NCBI RefSeq assembly: GCF_030954495.1
Contig: NZ_JAVHUW010000018.1
Location: 1-34,197 of the forward strand
Source of the DNA: Candidatus Desulfosporosinus nitrosoreducens
GTDB taxonomy: Bacteria > Bacillota > Desulfitobacteriia > Desulfitobacteriales > Desulfitobacteriaceae
Length of the DNA stretch: 34,197 nt
Reading direction: 5' to 3'
Both the position numbers and the translations under genes were made by a program. Of the stretch, positions 23,682 to 30,684 are shown in pieces (positions within the stretch are counted from its first letter, which is position 1; each line of letters starts with the position of its first letter). The notes beneath the pieces are model-generated. The model made no database searches and was not told the DNA's origin. It was given only the letters and a program-made list of their open reading frames with translations.

Positions 23682-23686
23682 TGGCT

Positions 23687-25816
23687 TTAATCTCCTGCCT
23701 TATGGAAAGGCAAGGTTACCTTAACACGGGTTCCTTGGCCTTCCGTACTTTCCAAGGCCATCTCACCTTGCATCTTCTGAATAATTCCGTAACTCACATA
23801 CAGGCCCAAACCGGTTCCCTGACCTGCGGATTTCGTGGTGAAAAACGGGTCGAAAGCTTTCTTCAAATTGCTTTGGGAGATTCCCTCTCCATAATCCCGC
23901 ACGCTGAAATGAATTTTACTTTCTTCACGGTAGCCCGCAATCTCAATCACTCCTCCTTCAGCAGATGCATCTAAGGCGTTGGTGACTAGATTAAGAACTA
24001 CTTGCTGCCACTCATTTTCATTGCCCAGGGCAAAAAGGCTGTTTTCCAGCTGGAGTTCGATTTTAAGATGTTTTTGTTTGGCTTTGTGTTCTATAAGTCC
24101 AAGTGTCTGGGCGCTGGCCGCGCCAATATCAATCAGGTCGTTTTCGTTAACTCGCTTGCGGGCAAAACCCAGTAAACGATCCGTAATTTGTTTGCAGCGA
24201 ACAATTTGTTCCAAGACAACTTTAAATCCGGCTTTGATTTCTCCCCGGGTCAGTCCCGGGTCTTCTTCATTCAAGCGGTCCAGTAAGTCCTCACTATGAG
24301 CCGCGACGATAGCCAAAGGATTGTTAATCTCGTGAGCCACTCCCGAGGCCAAAAGTCCAATGGCCGCCATTTTATCCGTTTCAATCATGCGGGCCTCCAT
24401 TTCAACTTCCTGAGTGACGTCGTCAAGTAAGAGCAGGTAAGCTGCATTCTCCGGATTGTCCGGTGACAACTCATAAAACATCTGACGAAAATGCCGGCGC
24501 TCTTCATTCAGCCAAACAGAAATCGTACGGCCATTTTCCAGGTAAAATCCTTCCGCGCCTTCTTCCTTAAGAACTTGAGCATAAGGAAGATTCTCCAAAT
24601 GATGGCCAAACCATGCGGAGAATTTGGAATTACACCAGGTGATTTTTTTATCCAGGCTTAAAAGAACCATTCCTGCGCCAACCCCGTCAACGACGGTGGT
24701 AAGGAGTTCTTTTTCGTCTTTTAAGTTTTCATTTTTCTGGTCGAGGGAATTCAGCAGCTGGTTAAAGGATTTGACGAGCCTGCCGATTTCATCCCAGCTT
24801 TCCATGGGAATATGGGATTCCAAGTCTCCCGTTGAAATAATCCGCCGGACCTGACCTTCGAGATTTTCAATGGGGTGAACTACTTTTAAACCGAAGGCGA
24901 TGCTTAAAATCATGACAAGGGCCATAATTAGAATGGCAATTGCGATTAAACGCAAAGCAAATTCAAAAATCTGCTTGTTGGCTTCCTGGGCCGGCTGCTC
25001 GATAAAGACCGCCCACTTGGGGGTGTCCAGGGAGGTAAAGGCCCCGATAACTGTCAGTCCGTCAAAACGTTTATAGTCGTTTCCCGCGGAAAAACTCTCA
25101 CCTTCCAAGAAGCTGTGAACCGCGGGGTTTTGCCGGATCTCCTCTGGATGTAAACCGAGACCGGAGTTGGTATTGCCGATTAAATTGCCGGCTTGGTCAA
25201 CTAAAAAAACGTACTCGCTTGCGTCCAGGTGAAAATTGATATAGCGGTTGATGATCCCTTTTAAGTCAATTTTAGCTTGTAAATAACCGATTCTCTCTCC
25301 GGTTGAAGGATCTTGCAGAGCTACGGTTAAATAGATCTTTGGGCTCCTGTCCGACGAAAAAAATACCGTGCTCAAAGCCGAAGGGTTTTTTCCGGGCAAA
25401 GGGTTTTCCAGCTTGACCGCAGAGGAAAAAATTCCTGTCTGACGAGGGGTAATCTGATCAAGCACTCTGTAATTTATGTCCGCGACTTTAAGCTCTTCGA
25501 TGGCAGAGTCTCTTTGCAAAAGGGTTTCCAAAACAATTTGACGTGAAGTTTTATCGCTGCCGACCAGAGCCCGGGCGCTCGCGGCTTTGGTAAGTTTTAA
25601 GCTGTTTTCCAGGTTCGAGACATAGTCTTGAATTTCGTTGGCCAAGGTTGTTACATGCTCGAATTTTTGCTCGTAAATATCTTTTTGCAGATTTAGCCGC
25701 ACAGAGGTAAAACCCAAATAGCCGAGAAAGAACAAAGGAAAAATGGACATGGTCACCCCAAACAAAAGAAAATGAACTTTAATGCGCATCCACCAGGGAA
25801 TTGAGCTTTTTCCCAA
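23687..25816 (-). CDS. Membrane sensor histidine kinase (Cache-HAMP-PAS)
   Basis: The partner kinase of the sigma-54 response regulator, 709 residues. In order: membrane helix (about 14-35), a Cache-type extracellular sensor (about 36-285, with RIGYLQAKIDLKGIINRY and DEYVFL-like strands), membrane helix (about 290-312), HAMP (about 313-365), PAS (about 380-480), HisKA with the phosphorylated His in SGVAHEINNPLA (near 500), and HATPase with NLVTNALDA, DYGEGIS and GTGLGLYVSYG. The start is TTG with GGGGG upstream; an ATG nine codons later is an alternative. Cache sensors often bind small carboxylates or amino acids. The ligand here is unknown. Confidence 0.92.
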   Translation of the reverse strand: MGKSSIPWWMRIKVHFLLFGVTMSIFPLFFLGYLGFTSVRLNLQKDIYEQKFEHVTTLANEIQDYVSNLENSLKLTKAASARALVGSDKTSRQIVLETLLQRDSAIEELKVADINYRVLDQITPRQTGIFSSAVKLENPLPGKNPSALSTVFFSSDRSPKIYLTVALQDPSTGERIGYLQAKIDLKGIINRYINFHLDASEYVFLVDQAGNLIGNTNSGLGLHPEEIRQNPAVHSFLEGESFSAGNDYKRFDGLTVIGAFTSLDTPKWAVFIEQPAQEANKQIFEFALRLIAIAILIMALVMILSIAFGLKVVHPIENLEGQVRRIISTGDLESHIPMESWDEIGRLVKSFNQLLNSLDQKNENLKDEKELLTTVVDGVGAGMVLLSLDKKITWCNSKFSAWFGHHLENLPYAQVLKEEGAEGFYLENGRTISVWLNEERRHFRQMFYELSPDNPENAAYLLLLDDVTQEVEMEARMIETDKMAAIGLLASGVAHEINNPLAIVAAHSEDLLDRLNEEDPGLTRGEIKAGFKVVLEQIVRCKQITDRLLGFARKRVNENDLIDIGAASAQTLGLIEHKAKQKHLKIELQLENSLFALGNENEWQQVVLNLVTNALDASAEGGVIEIAGYREESKIHFSVRDYGEGISQSNLKKAFDPFFTTKSAGQGTGLGLYVSYGIIQKMQGEMALESTEGQGTRVKVTLPFHKAGD

Positions 25817-25904
25817 TTATTTGGCCCCCATCCAATGTTTTTGCCTTTGTCTTCGCCAACAATGTCCTCTAACCTAGTGTAGCATGAGCTCAGGAATTTT
25901 TGTT

Positions 25905-25917
25905 GTCCTAAAAGGAC
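25905..25917. promoter_or_regulatory. Palindrome upstream of the histidine kinase gene
   Basis: GTCCT-AAA-AGGAC is a perfect inverted repeat about 90 bp before the kinase start. Its TGTCC/GGAC halves resemble the repeats upstream of the exporter sigma-54 promoter (28319-28338), though the spacing differs. It may be an autoregulatory site. The rest of 25817-26076 shows only a short CCTGC/GCAGG hairpin (26047-26062). Confidence 0.3.
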
Positions 25918-26076
25918 TTTTCCTAAAGAAAACTTCTGCTATGGGATTTCAATATCTCCGCATACCCACTTAGCTGCTGCCGCAGATTGGACGAAAAAAG
26001 GATGCGGACTTTTTAACCAGCCAACACCCCGGGTCTGCAACACACCTGCTCAAGCGCAGGAAGCGTTCTATGAAGC

Positions 26077-26445
26077 TTAAAGGACTCCCCATTTTCTTGT
26101 ATAATCTAATTTTATAATGTACTCGTCTTTCTGAAAACCCTGTTCGCTTAAGACCTCGATAACCTTATTGAAATCTAAAGACTGTGTCTCCAGCTGAACA
26201 AATCCTTTTCTTCCGGTTACTGCCCAATCCTCATGAACTTGGAGCAGAACCTCCATTATTTGAGCAATCCGTTCTAACCGGTTGGCCAAATAGTTCTTCC
26301 ATTCTCTGACGTTTTCAGGCTTAATATTTTTCCCCAGCGTTACCTCTGTCAGGGGTTTATTTTCTTTGTTTTTCAGTCCATGGAAGTTTTGGTGATATAA
26401 GTAGACGATGACTCTCTGGACACAAGTTTCATTGCTGCTATTCAT
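26077..26445 (-). CDS. Small uncharacterised partner protein of PSE exporter, copy A
   Basis: A 122-residue soluble protein of no family that I can name. It is paralogous to the protein at 28452-28808: both begin with NETC(V/I)QR, share RLERIA..ME.L...H.DWA.TG.K, then ET..LDFN, and end with YTRKWG-x-L. There is no membrane segment or signal; the middle is a probable helical bundle. Each copy lies directly downstream of a PSE-family exporter gene, so it is probably a regulatory or accessory partner of that transporter. AAGGAG stands about eight bases before the ATG. The conserved single cysteine and DWA/RKWG blocks are the residues to watch. Confidence 0.75.
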   Translation of the reverse strand: MNSSNETCVQRVIVYLYHQNFHGLKNKENKPLTEVTLGKNIKPENVREWKNYLANRLERIAQIMEVLLQVHEDWAVTGRKGFVQLETQSLDFNKVIEVLSEQGFQKDEYIIKLDYTRKWGVL

Positions 26446-26539
26446 AGGTTTTTACTCCTTATCCTTAAATCGCTTAGTCATAAGCTAAACCTACAAACAA
26501 ACGTTATTTTCCGGACGGCTGTTATACCAAAAGGGGCTG

Positions 26540-26571
26540 GGACCCAAAGCTTTCGTCAAAGCTTTGGGTCC
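26540..26571. terminator. Hairpin between exporter A and its small partner gene
   Basis: GGACCCAAAGCTTT (26540-26553) pairs perfectly with AAAGCTTTGGGTCC (26558-26571) around four bases. It lies between the exporter stop and the small gene, so it may attenuate or process the transcript rather than end it fully. Confidence 0.6.
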
Positions 26572-26579
26572 GGTTAAGC

Positions 26580-27929
26580 TTATTTCACTAATTGCCAAAA
26601 ACCACCGAGAATAATGGTCGAGAAAATAAAGCCTAAAGGAACGTTGACACATACGCCGGCCGTAAAAGCGGCAAAAGGTTTCCAGCCTACGGATGTCAAG
26701 TCTCTGAAACGCGTTGTCAGGCCAATGGAGAGGAACGTAAAGATAAAGGTCCAGCTTCTCAGCACTTTCATGGGCCCCATGACATTTGCCGAAACGGAAG
26801 AGGCTGTTGCAGGGCTGGAAGAGGCAACGATAATTGTCAACAAAATGGAAGCAATAAAGAAGCCAATGACAAACTTGGGGAAACGGTACCAGATTTCACC
26901 GGCTTGGGGTTTGGCGCCACTTTCGTCTCTTTCCCATTTGGTTACGGAAATCAGAGCCATGATGAAACACCAAATTCCAATCCACATGTCCCGGCCGACG
27001 ACTTTCATCAGGGTAAAGGTTCTGATGGCTTGTTCGCTGATCGCGGCGGCAGCGGCCATACCGGCGGCATCGGCAAATTCGGAAGTTCCAATCCAGGCTC
27101 CGCCGGGACCATCGGGAACCCCCAAAGCTTTAATGACGAAAGGTAAGGCGATAACCATGACAATAGCCCAGACCACAACTAAGGAAATAGCCACAGAAAC
27201 GTGCTGTTTCTCAGATTTGACCGAGCTGCCGATAGCAATGGAAGCGGAAACTCCGCAGATGGACCCGCCGGCGGCGAGAGTAGCGGCAAAGCGATGATCA
27301 AGTTTTAAAATTCTCGTGGCAACAAAATAAATCGTTAGAAAAGTGCTGACGGCAATAATTGTAGCTTGTAAAAATGCCGCCGGTCCTGCTTGAACAATCA
27401 TGGTAAAAGGAAGAGTTGCTCCTAAGAGAACGATTCCTATCTTGACATAAAATTCTGTTCTGAGCGCTGTATTAAACCATTCCGGCAGCTTAAACAGGTT
27501 TGCCACAACCATGCCGATAACCAAGGCCCAGAGGGGGGACTCCAAATTATAGTGGTTGGAGAACTTGCTGGCCCCAAGAATATAAATGATGATACTGGCA
27601 ATAAAAAGAATCGTAAAACCACCGATAAATTGCCCGACTTTGTGACCTAAGGTCTTGATGGCAACGGTAAAAAGAACGGTAAAGACCAGCCACAAGAGAA
27701 AGAGATTTGTAAGATTAGCAGAAATAAAGGCCAGGATCTTCCCGAAATCTGTCCAGTTTCCGGGAAAATTAACGGAAATGGCTGTAAAAAAGTTACTGCC
27801 CAAAGACCATAAAATAAGAGATAAGACGACAAGTCCGAGTCCAAGCCACACTGCCCAGTAATCTTCCTTTTTAAACAGATCACCAAGTCCGCCAGACGAT
27901 TTTGTCCGGGTAGGCATACTAGTGCTCAT
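26580..27929 (-). CDS. PSE/YeiH-family putative sulfate exporter, copy A
   Basis: An integral membrane protein of about 449 residues with 11 or so helices. The conserved core motif AAGGSICGVSASIAIG and the later GAWIGTSEFADAAGMAAAAAI mark the YeiH/PSE family, annotated as putative sulfate exporters; the true substrate of most members is unproven. It is longer than YeiH (about 350 residues) because of an N-terminal extension with extra helices (KEDYWAVWLGLGLVVLSLIL). I start at ATG 27929; a GTG at 27941 overlaps the ribosome site GGAG. A sigma-54 promoter lies about 255 bp upstream. The paralogue at 28983 shares nearly all motifs. Confidence 0.88.
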   Translation of the reverse strand: MSTSMPTRTKSSGGLGDLFKKEDYWAVWLGLGLVVLSLILWSLGSNFFTAISVNFPGNWTDFGKILAFISANLTNLFLLWLVFTVLFTVAIKTLGHKVGQFIGGFTILFIASIIIYILGASKFSNHYNLESPLWALVIGMVVANLFKLPEWFNTALRTEFYVKIGIVLLGATLPFTMIVQAGPAAFLQATIIAVSTFLTIYFVATRILKLDHRFAATLAAGGSICGVSASIAIGSSVKSEKQHVSVAISLVVVWAIVMVIALPFVIKALGVPDGPGGAWIGTSEFADAAGMAAAAAISEQAIRTFTLMKVVGRDMWIGIWCFIMALISVTKWERDESGAKPQAGEIWYRFPKFVIGFFIASILLTIIVASSSPATASSVSANVMGPMKVLRSWTFIFTFLSIGLTTRFRDLTSVGWKPFAAFTAGVCVNVPLGFIFSTIILGGFWQLVK

Positions 27930-28183
27930 TGGTTTTTCCACTCCTTTTAATCTTAATAATAGGTACTCCGAGAAAACCAGGTTTTATTTAGCTTTTAGCC
28001 CTCACCTCCCTGAAAGACCGATTTGCCCTGTGAGCCTGAAATTTTGGGGCCGCACTTTGTTCCACAGTCAGAAAGTATAACTTCGTCGCTGCTTTCCGAC
28101 TGCCTAGGGGCAAACTGCGGGCATAATATCACTCCTCCCTGACCTATCTCGTCCATTATTTCTATTCTTATATAATTACATAA

Positions 28184-28198
28184 GCAATAACTATGCCA
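28184..28198 (-). promoter_or_regulatory. Sigma-54 promoter of exporter A operon
   Basis: On the minus strand TGGCATAGTTATTGC fits the -24/-12 consensus, with GG and GC ten bases apart. It points at the exporter A gene (start 27929), leaving a 5' leader of about 245 bases. The leader contains an imperfect inverted repeat AGTCAGAAAG/CTTTCCGACT near 28068-28105. Confidence 0.8.
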
Positions 28199-28294
28199 GG
28201 TCTCTGAATTTGGACAAAACAGCGCAAGTATAAGGTTTCAGGCTTTAGCGAAGAGGTCTCAGGAATGAAGAGGGCAAGACAATTTGTCACTTAT

Positions 28295-28338
28295 GCCAAA
28301 ATGTCCTGCCAAAATGTCCTGTCCCCAAGTTTGGACAG
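28295..28338. promoter_or_regulatory. Candidate upstream activator sites for exporter A
   Basis: GCCAAAATGTCCT is repeated in tandem (28295-28307 and 28308-28320). The second copy runs into a perfect palindrome CTGTCC-N8-GGACAG (28319-28338). The block lies about 100-140 bp upstream of the sigma-54 -24 element, which suits enhancer sites for a sigma-54 activator such as the nearby response regulator. Confidence 0.65.
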
Positions 28339-28403
28339 GCGGCTGTCCGGCTGAATTATCTTGGAGGAGAGCAGGCAAGGGGAGTTTAGACTTCTTAACG
28401 GGC

Positions 28404-28437
28404 ATAAAAAAACTCTCTGCCTTAAGCCTGCAGAGAG
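28404..28437 (-). terminator. Rho-independent terminator of exporter B operon
   Basis: On the minus strand CTCTCTGC pairs with GCAGAGAG (28430-28437 with 28413-28420), followed by a run of seven T. It ends the transcript of exporter B and its partner, so exporter A needs its own promoter. Confidence 0.88.
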
Positions 28438-28451
28438 ATGGTAAAAGAAAA

Positions 28452-28808
28452 TTAAAGGATTCCCCATTTACGTGTATATTCAACTTTTAAAATAAATTCA
28501 TTGTCGTCGAAGCCGTGCTCCCGCAAAGTCCTGACAATATCATTAAAGTCCAGAGTTTCCGTCTCCATGAGAATATAATCCTTTTTGCCGGTGATTGCCC
28601 AGTCAGTGTGAATTTCCGCCAGTAATTCCATCATGGCGGCGATCCGCTCTAATCTGGAAGACAAAAACTTATTTAAATTGCGAACTGCCTCAGGTGTTAC
28701 TTTTTTGACTTTAATGATACCCTCAAAAGGGGCTTTTTCTTTGGACTTCTCAAAAAAATTGAAGAAAAGTCTGGTTCGTTGAATGCAAGTCTCATTATCC
28801 CGCCGCAT
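28452..28808 (-). CDS. Small uncharacterised partner protein of PSE exporter, copy B
   Basis: A 118-residue paralogue of the protein at 26077-26445, with the same NETCIQR start, SSRLERIAAMMELL helix, HTDWAITGKKDY block, ETLDFNDI and C-terminal YTRKWGIL. The N-terminal 45 residues after NETC differ most between the two copies. I start at ATG 28808, with GGAG six bases upstream, because the paralogue starts at the same place; the frame is open for 30 more codons. It follows exporter B by about 175 bases that include a GC-rich hairpin (CGGCGCC/GGCGCCG, about 28906-28932). The function is unknown. Confidence 0.78.
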   Translation of the reverse strand: MRRDNETCIQRTRLFFNFFEKSKEKAPFEGIIKVKKVTPEAVRNLNKFLSSRLERIAAMMELLAEIHTDWAITGKKDYILMETETLDFNDIVRTLREHGFDDNEFILKVEYTRKWGIL

Positions 28809-28982
28809 AGTTTTCTCCTTTACTCTCAGAAAGTGTGACTTTATTACTACTTCTGCAGGTCCTTTCCCGCCATCCTTGATTCTCAGAACACCGGGCATCT
28901 TTGGCGGCGCCTAAAAGCGCCCGGGCGCCGGCCGGGTTCCTTTAAACCTGCTTCAGCATTTAAGGCTTTTGTCTAAAAAAAC

Positions 28983-30335
28983 TTACTTGATTGTTGTCCA
29001 ATAGTTGCCCATAATGACAACAGACAGCAAGTAGCCAAGCGGTATATTAATCAGTACACCTGCAGTGAAAGCGGCAAAGGGCTTCCAGCCGACTGAAGCC
29101 AGTTCTTTCAAACGACTGGATAAACCAATGGAAAGAAACGTAAAGATAAAGGCCCAATTTCTTAACTCGATGATGGGGTTAATCAGGTTGTTGTTGATGG
29201 CGATAGAGGTAGTTACATTAGCGGAAGCGGCTAGGAAGGTTATGATAACCGAGGCTATAATGAACCCTAAAACGAATTTCGGAAAGCGAATCCAGATGTC
29301 AAGGGCGTTGGGATTGGTGCCTATATACCGTTTATCCCATCTGGTAATTGAGGTCAGAGCCATGATAAAACACCAGATTCCAATAAACATATCCCGGCCT
29401 ACAACTTTCATGAGAATGAAGGTTTTGATGGCCTGTTCATTGATTGCGGCTGCTGCGGCCATACCGGGAGCATCGGCAAATTCTGCCGTGCCGATCCAGG
29501 CACCTGCCGGGCCGGGGAGAATATTTAAGGTTTTTATTGCTAAAGGAAGGACAAAAATCATGATGATGGAGCAAAAGATAACCAGGGAAATTGCAATTGA
29601 CACGTGCTGTTTTTCCGCTTTTACAGTACCACCAATAGCGATGGAAGCAGAAACCCCGCAGATCGAGCCTCCGGCGGCCAGCGTGGCGGCAAAGCGCTTG
29701 TCCAGAGCAAAAATTCGCGTTCCGGTCCAATATATGGTGAGGAAAGTAGCCACCGCAATAATCGTTGCCTGGGCAAAAGCTGTCGAACCGGCTTGGACGA
29801 TTAGAGTAACCGGCAAGGAAGCGCCCATTAAAACAATCCCAAGCTTGACGTAGAATTGGGTTTGGAGTGCGGTACTCAGCCAATAGGGAATCTTAAAAAA
29901 ATTGCTGATTATGAGTCCCACGACAAGTGCGAGAAGAGGAGTTTCAAAATTGTACCTTTTCATAACATCCCAGGAGCCCCAGGCCGAAACTAGCAAGCTC
30001 ATGAAAAAGAGAAACGTGAATCCCAGCAAAAAACGTTTAACCTCTCCGGTAAGGGCCTTAACTGCGATGGAAAATAAGACGAGAAAGAACAAATAAAGTG
30101 CCAGAAGGGCGCCCTTATGACCGCCGATATAGTTTAGCGCCGTCCGATAGTCGCTGTAGTTTGGGATTTTTAGCACAATCCAATTCATGAAGTTATTGCC
30201 GCTGCTCCAAAATAAAACTGCCAGCAGAACAATGGTCAGACCCAGCCACATAGCCCAATAGTCTTCCTGCCTCCAAAGATCGGTCCAGCCCCCTGAAGGA
30301 ACCGTTGATTTCTTTTTTGCGGATATATAGCCCAA
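28983..30335 (-). CDS. PSE/YeiH-family putative sulfate exporter, copy B
   Basis: A 450-residue integral membrane protein, paralogous over its full length to exporter A. It has the same AAGGSICGVSASIAIG core, GAWIGTAEFADAPGMAAAAAI and C-terminal LSIGLSSRLKELASVGWKPFAAFTAG (in two parts). The start is TTG with GAGGGG six bases upstream. It heads an operon with its small partner gene and ends at the terminator near 28405. No sigma-54 promoter was found upstream; TATACT near 30391-30396 on the minus strand is a possible -10. It is divergent from the CRP-AAA-polyferredoxin gene. The substrate is probably an oxyanion or organic sulfonate, but that is unproven. Confidence 0.88.
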   Translation of the reverse strand: MGYISAKKKSTVPSGGWTDLWRQEDYWAMWLGLTIVLLAVLFWSSGNNFMNWIVLKIPNYSDYRTALNYIGGHKGALLALYLFFLVLFSIAVKALTGEVKRFLLGFTFLFFMSLLVSAWGSWDVMKRYNFETPLLALVVGLIISNFFKIPYWLSTALQTQFYVKLGIVLMGASLPVTLIVQAGSTAFAQATIIAVATFLTIYWTGTRIFALDKRFAATLAAGGSICGVSASIAIGGTVKAEKQHVSIAISLVIFCSIIMIFVLPLAIKTLNILPGPAGAWIGTAEFADAPGMAAAAAINEQAIKTFILMKVVGRDMFIGIWCFIMALTSITRWDKRYIGTNPNALDIWIRFPKFVLGFIIASVIITFLAASANVTTSIAINNNLINPIIELRNWAFIFTFLSIGLSSRLKELASVGWKPFAAFTAGVLINIPLGYLLSVVIMGNYWTTIK

Positions 30336-30602
30336 TAGTTACCCCTCTCCTTTTCTCAGCCCCCAGGTTACGCCTGTTTCCATTACCAGTATATACTAAA
30401 CTCAGGGCTTGATATAGGCATAAGCCTGTGCTTGTTTAAAAGTTCTCCAACTATTTTGGGTAGTTAAGGTTTCTGGCGGAGTTTTATTTTTTCTCTCTGC
30501 AAATTCTTTGCAACCTGCCGGTAGAGCTTTTACAAATACGATAGCTATTTAAGCCTTGCCTAGTTTAAGTGTTTAGTCTGGGAAAATGGAAAAAAGTTTA
30601 TA

Positions 30603-30631
30603 TTGTCATAGGCATTTATATAAGTTATATT
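30603..30631 (+). promoter_or_regulatory. Sigma-A promoter of the CRP-AAA-polyferredoxin gene
   Basis: TTGTCA (30603-30608) and TATATT (30626-30631) are separated by 17 bp, giving a leader of about 47 bases. The remainder of the 349-bp gap 30336-30684 shows no other clear site. Confidence 0.7.
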
Positions 30632-30684
30632 TTTATGAATATTAGGTATATTTTTGGATTAAATCTAATTTTTCGGAGGGCCTT

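Noticed and set aside
26614..29853. Long open frames on the plus strand opposite both exporter genes (26614-27297 and 29065-29853) that resemble each other
   Set aside because: Their similarity simply mirrors the conserved paralogous exporters on the other strand. They have no ribosome sites and no plausible protein features.
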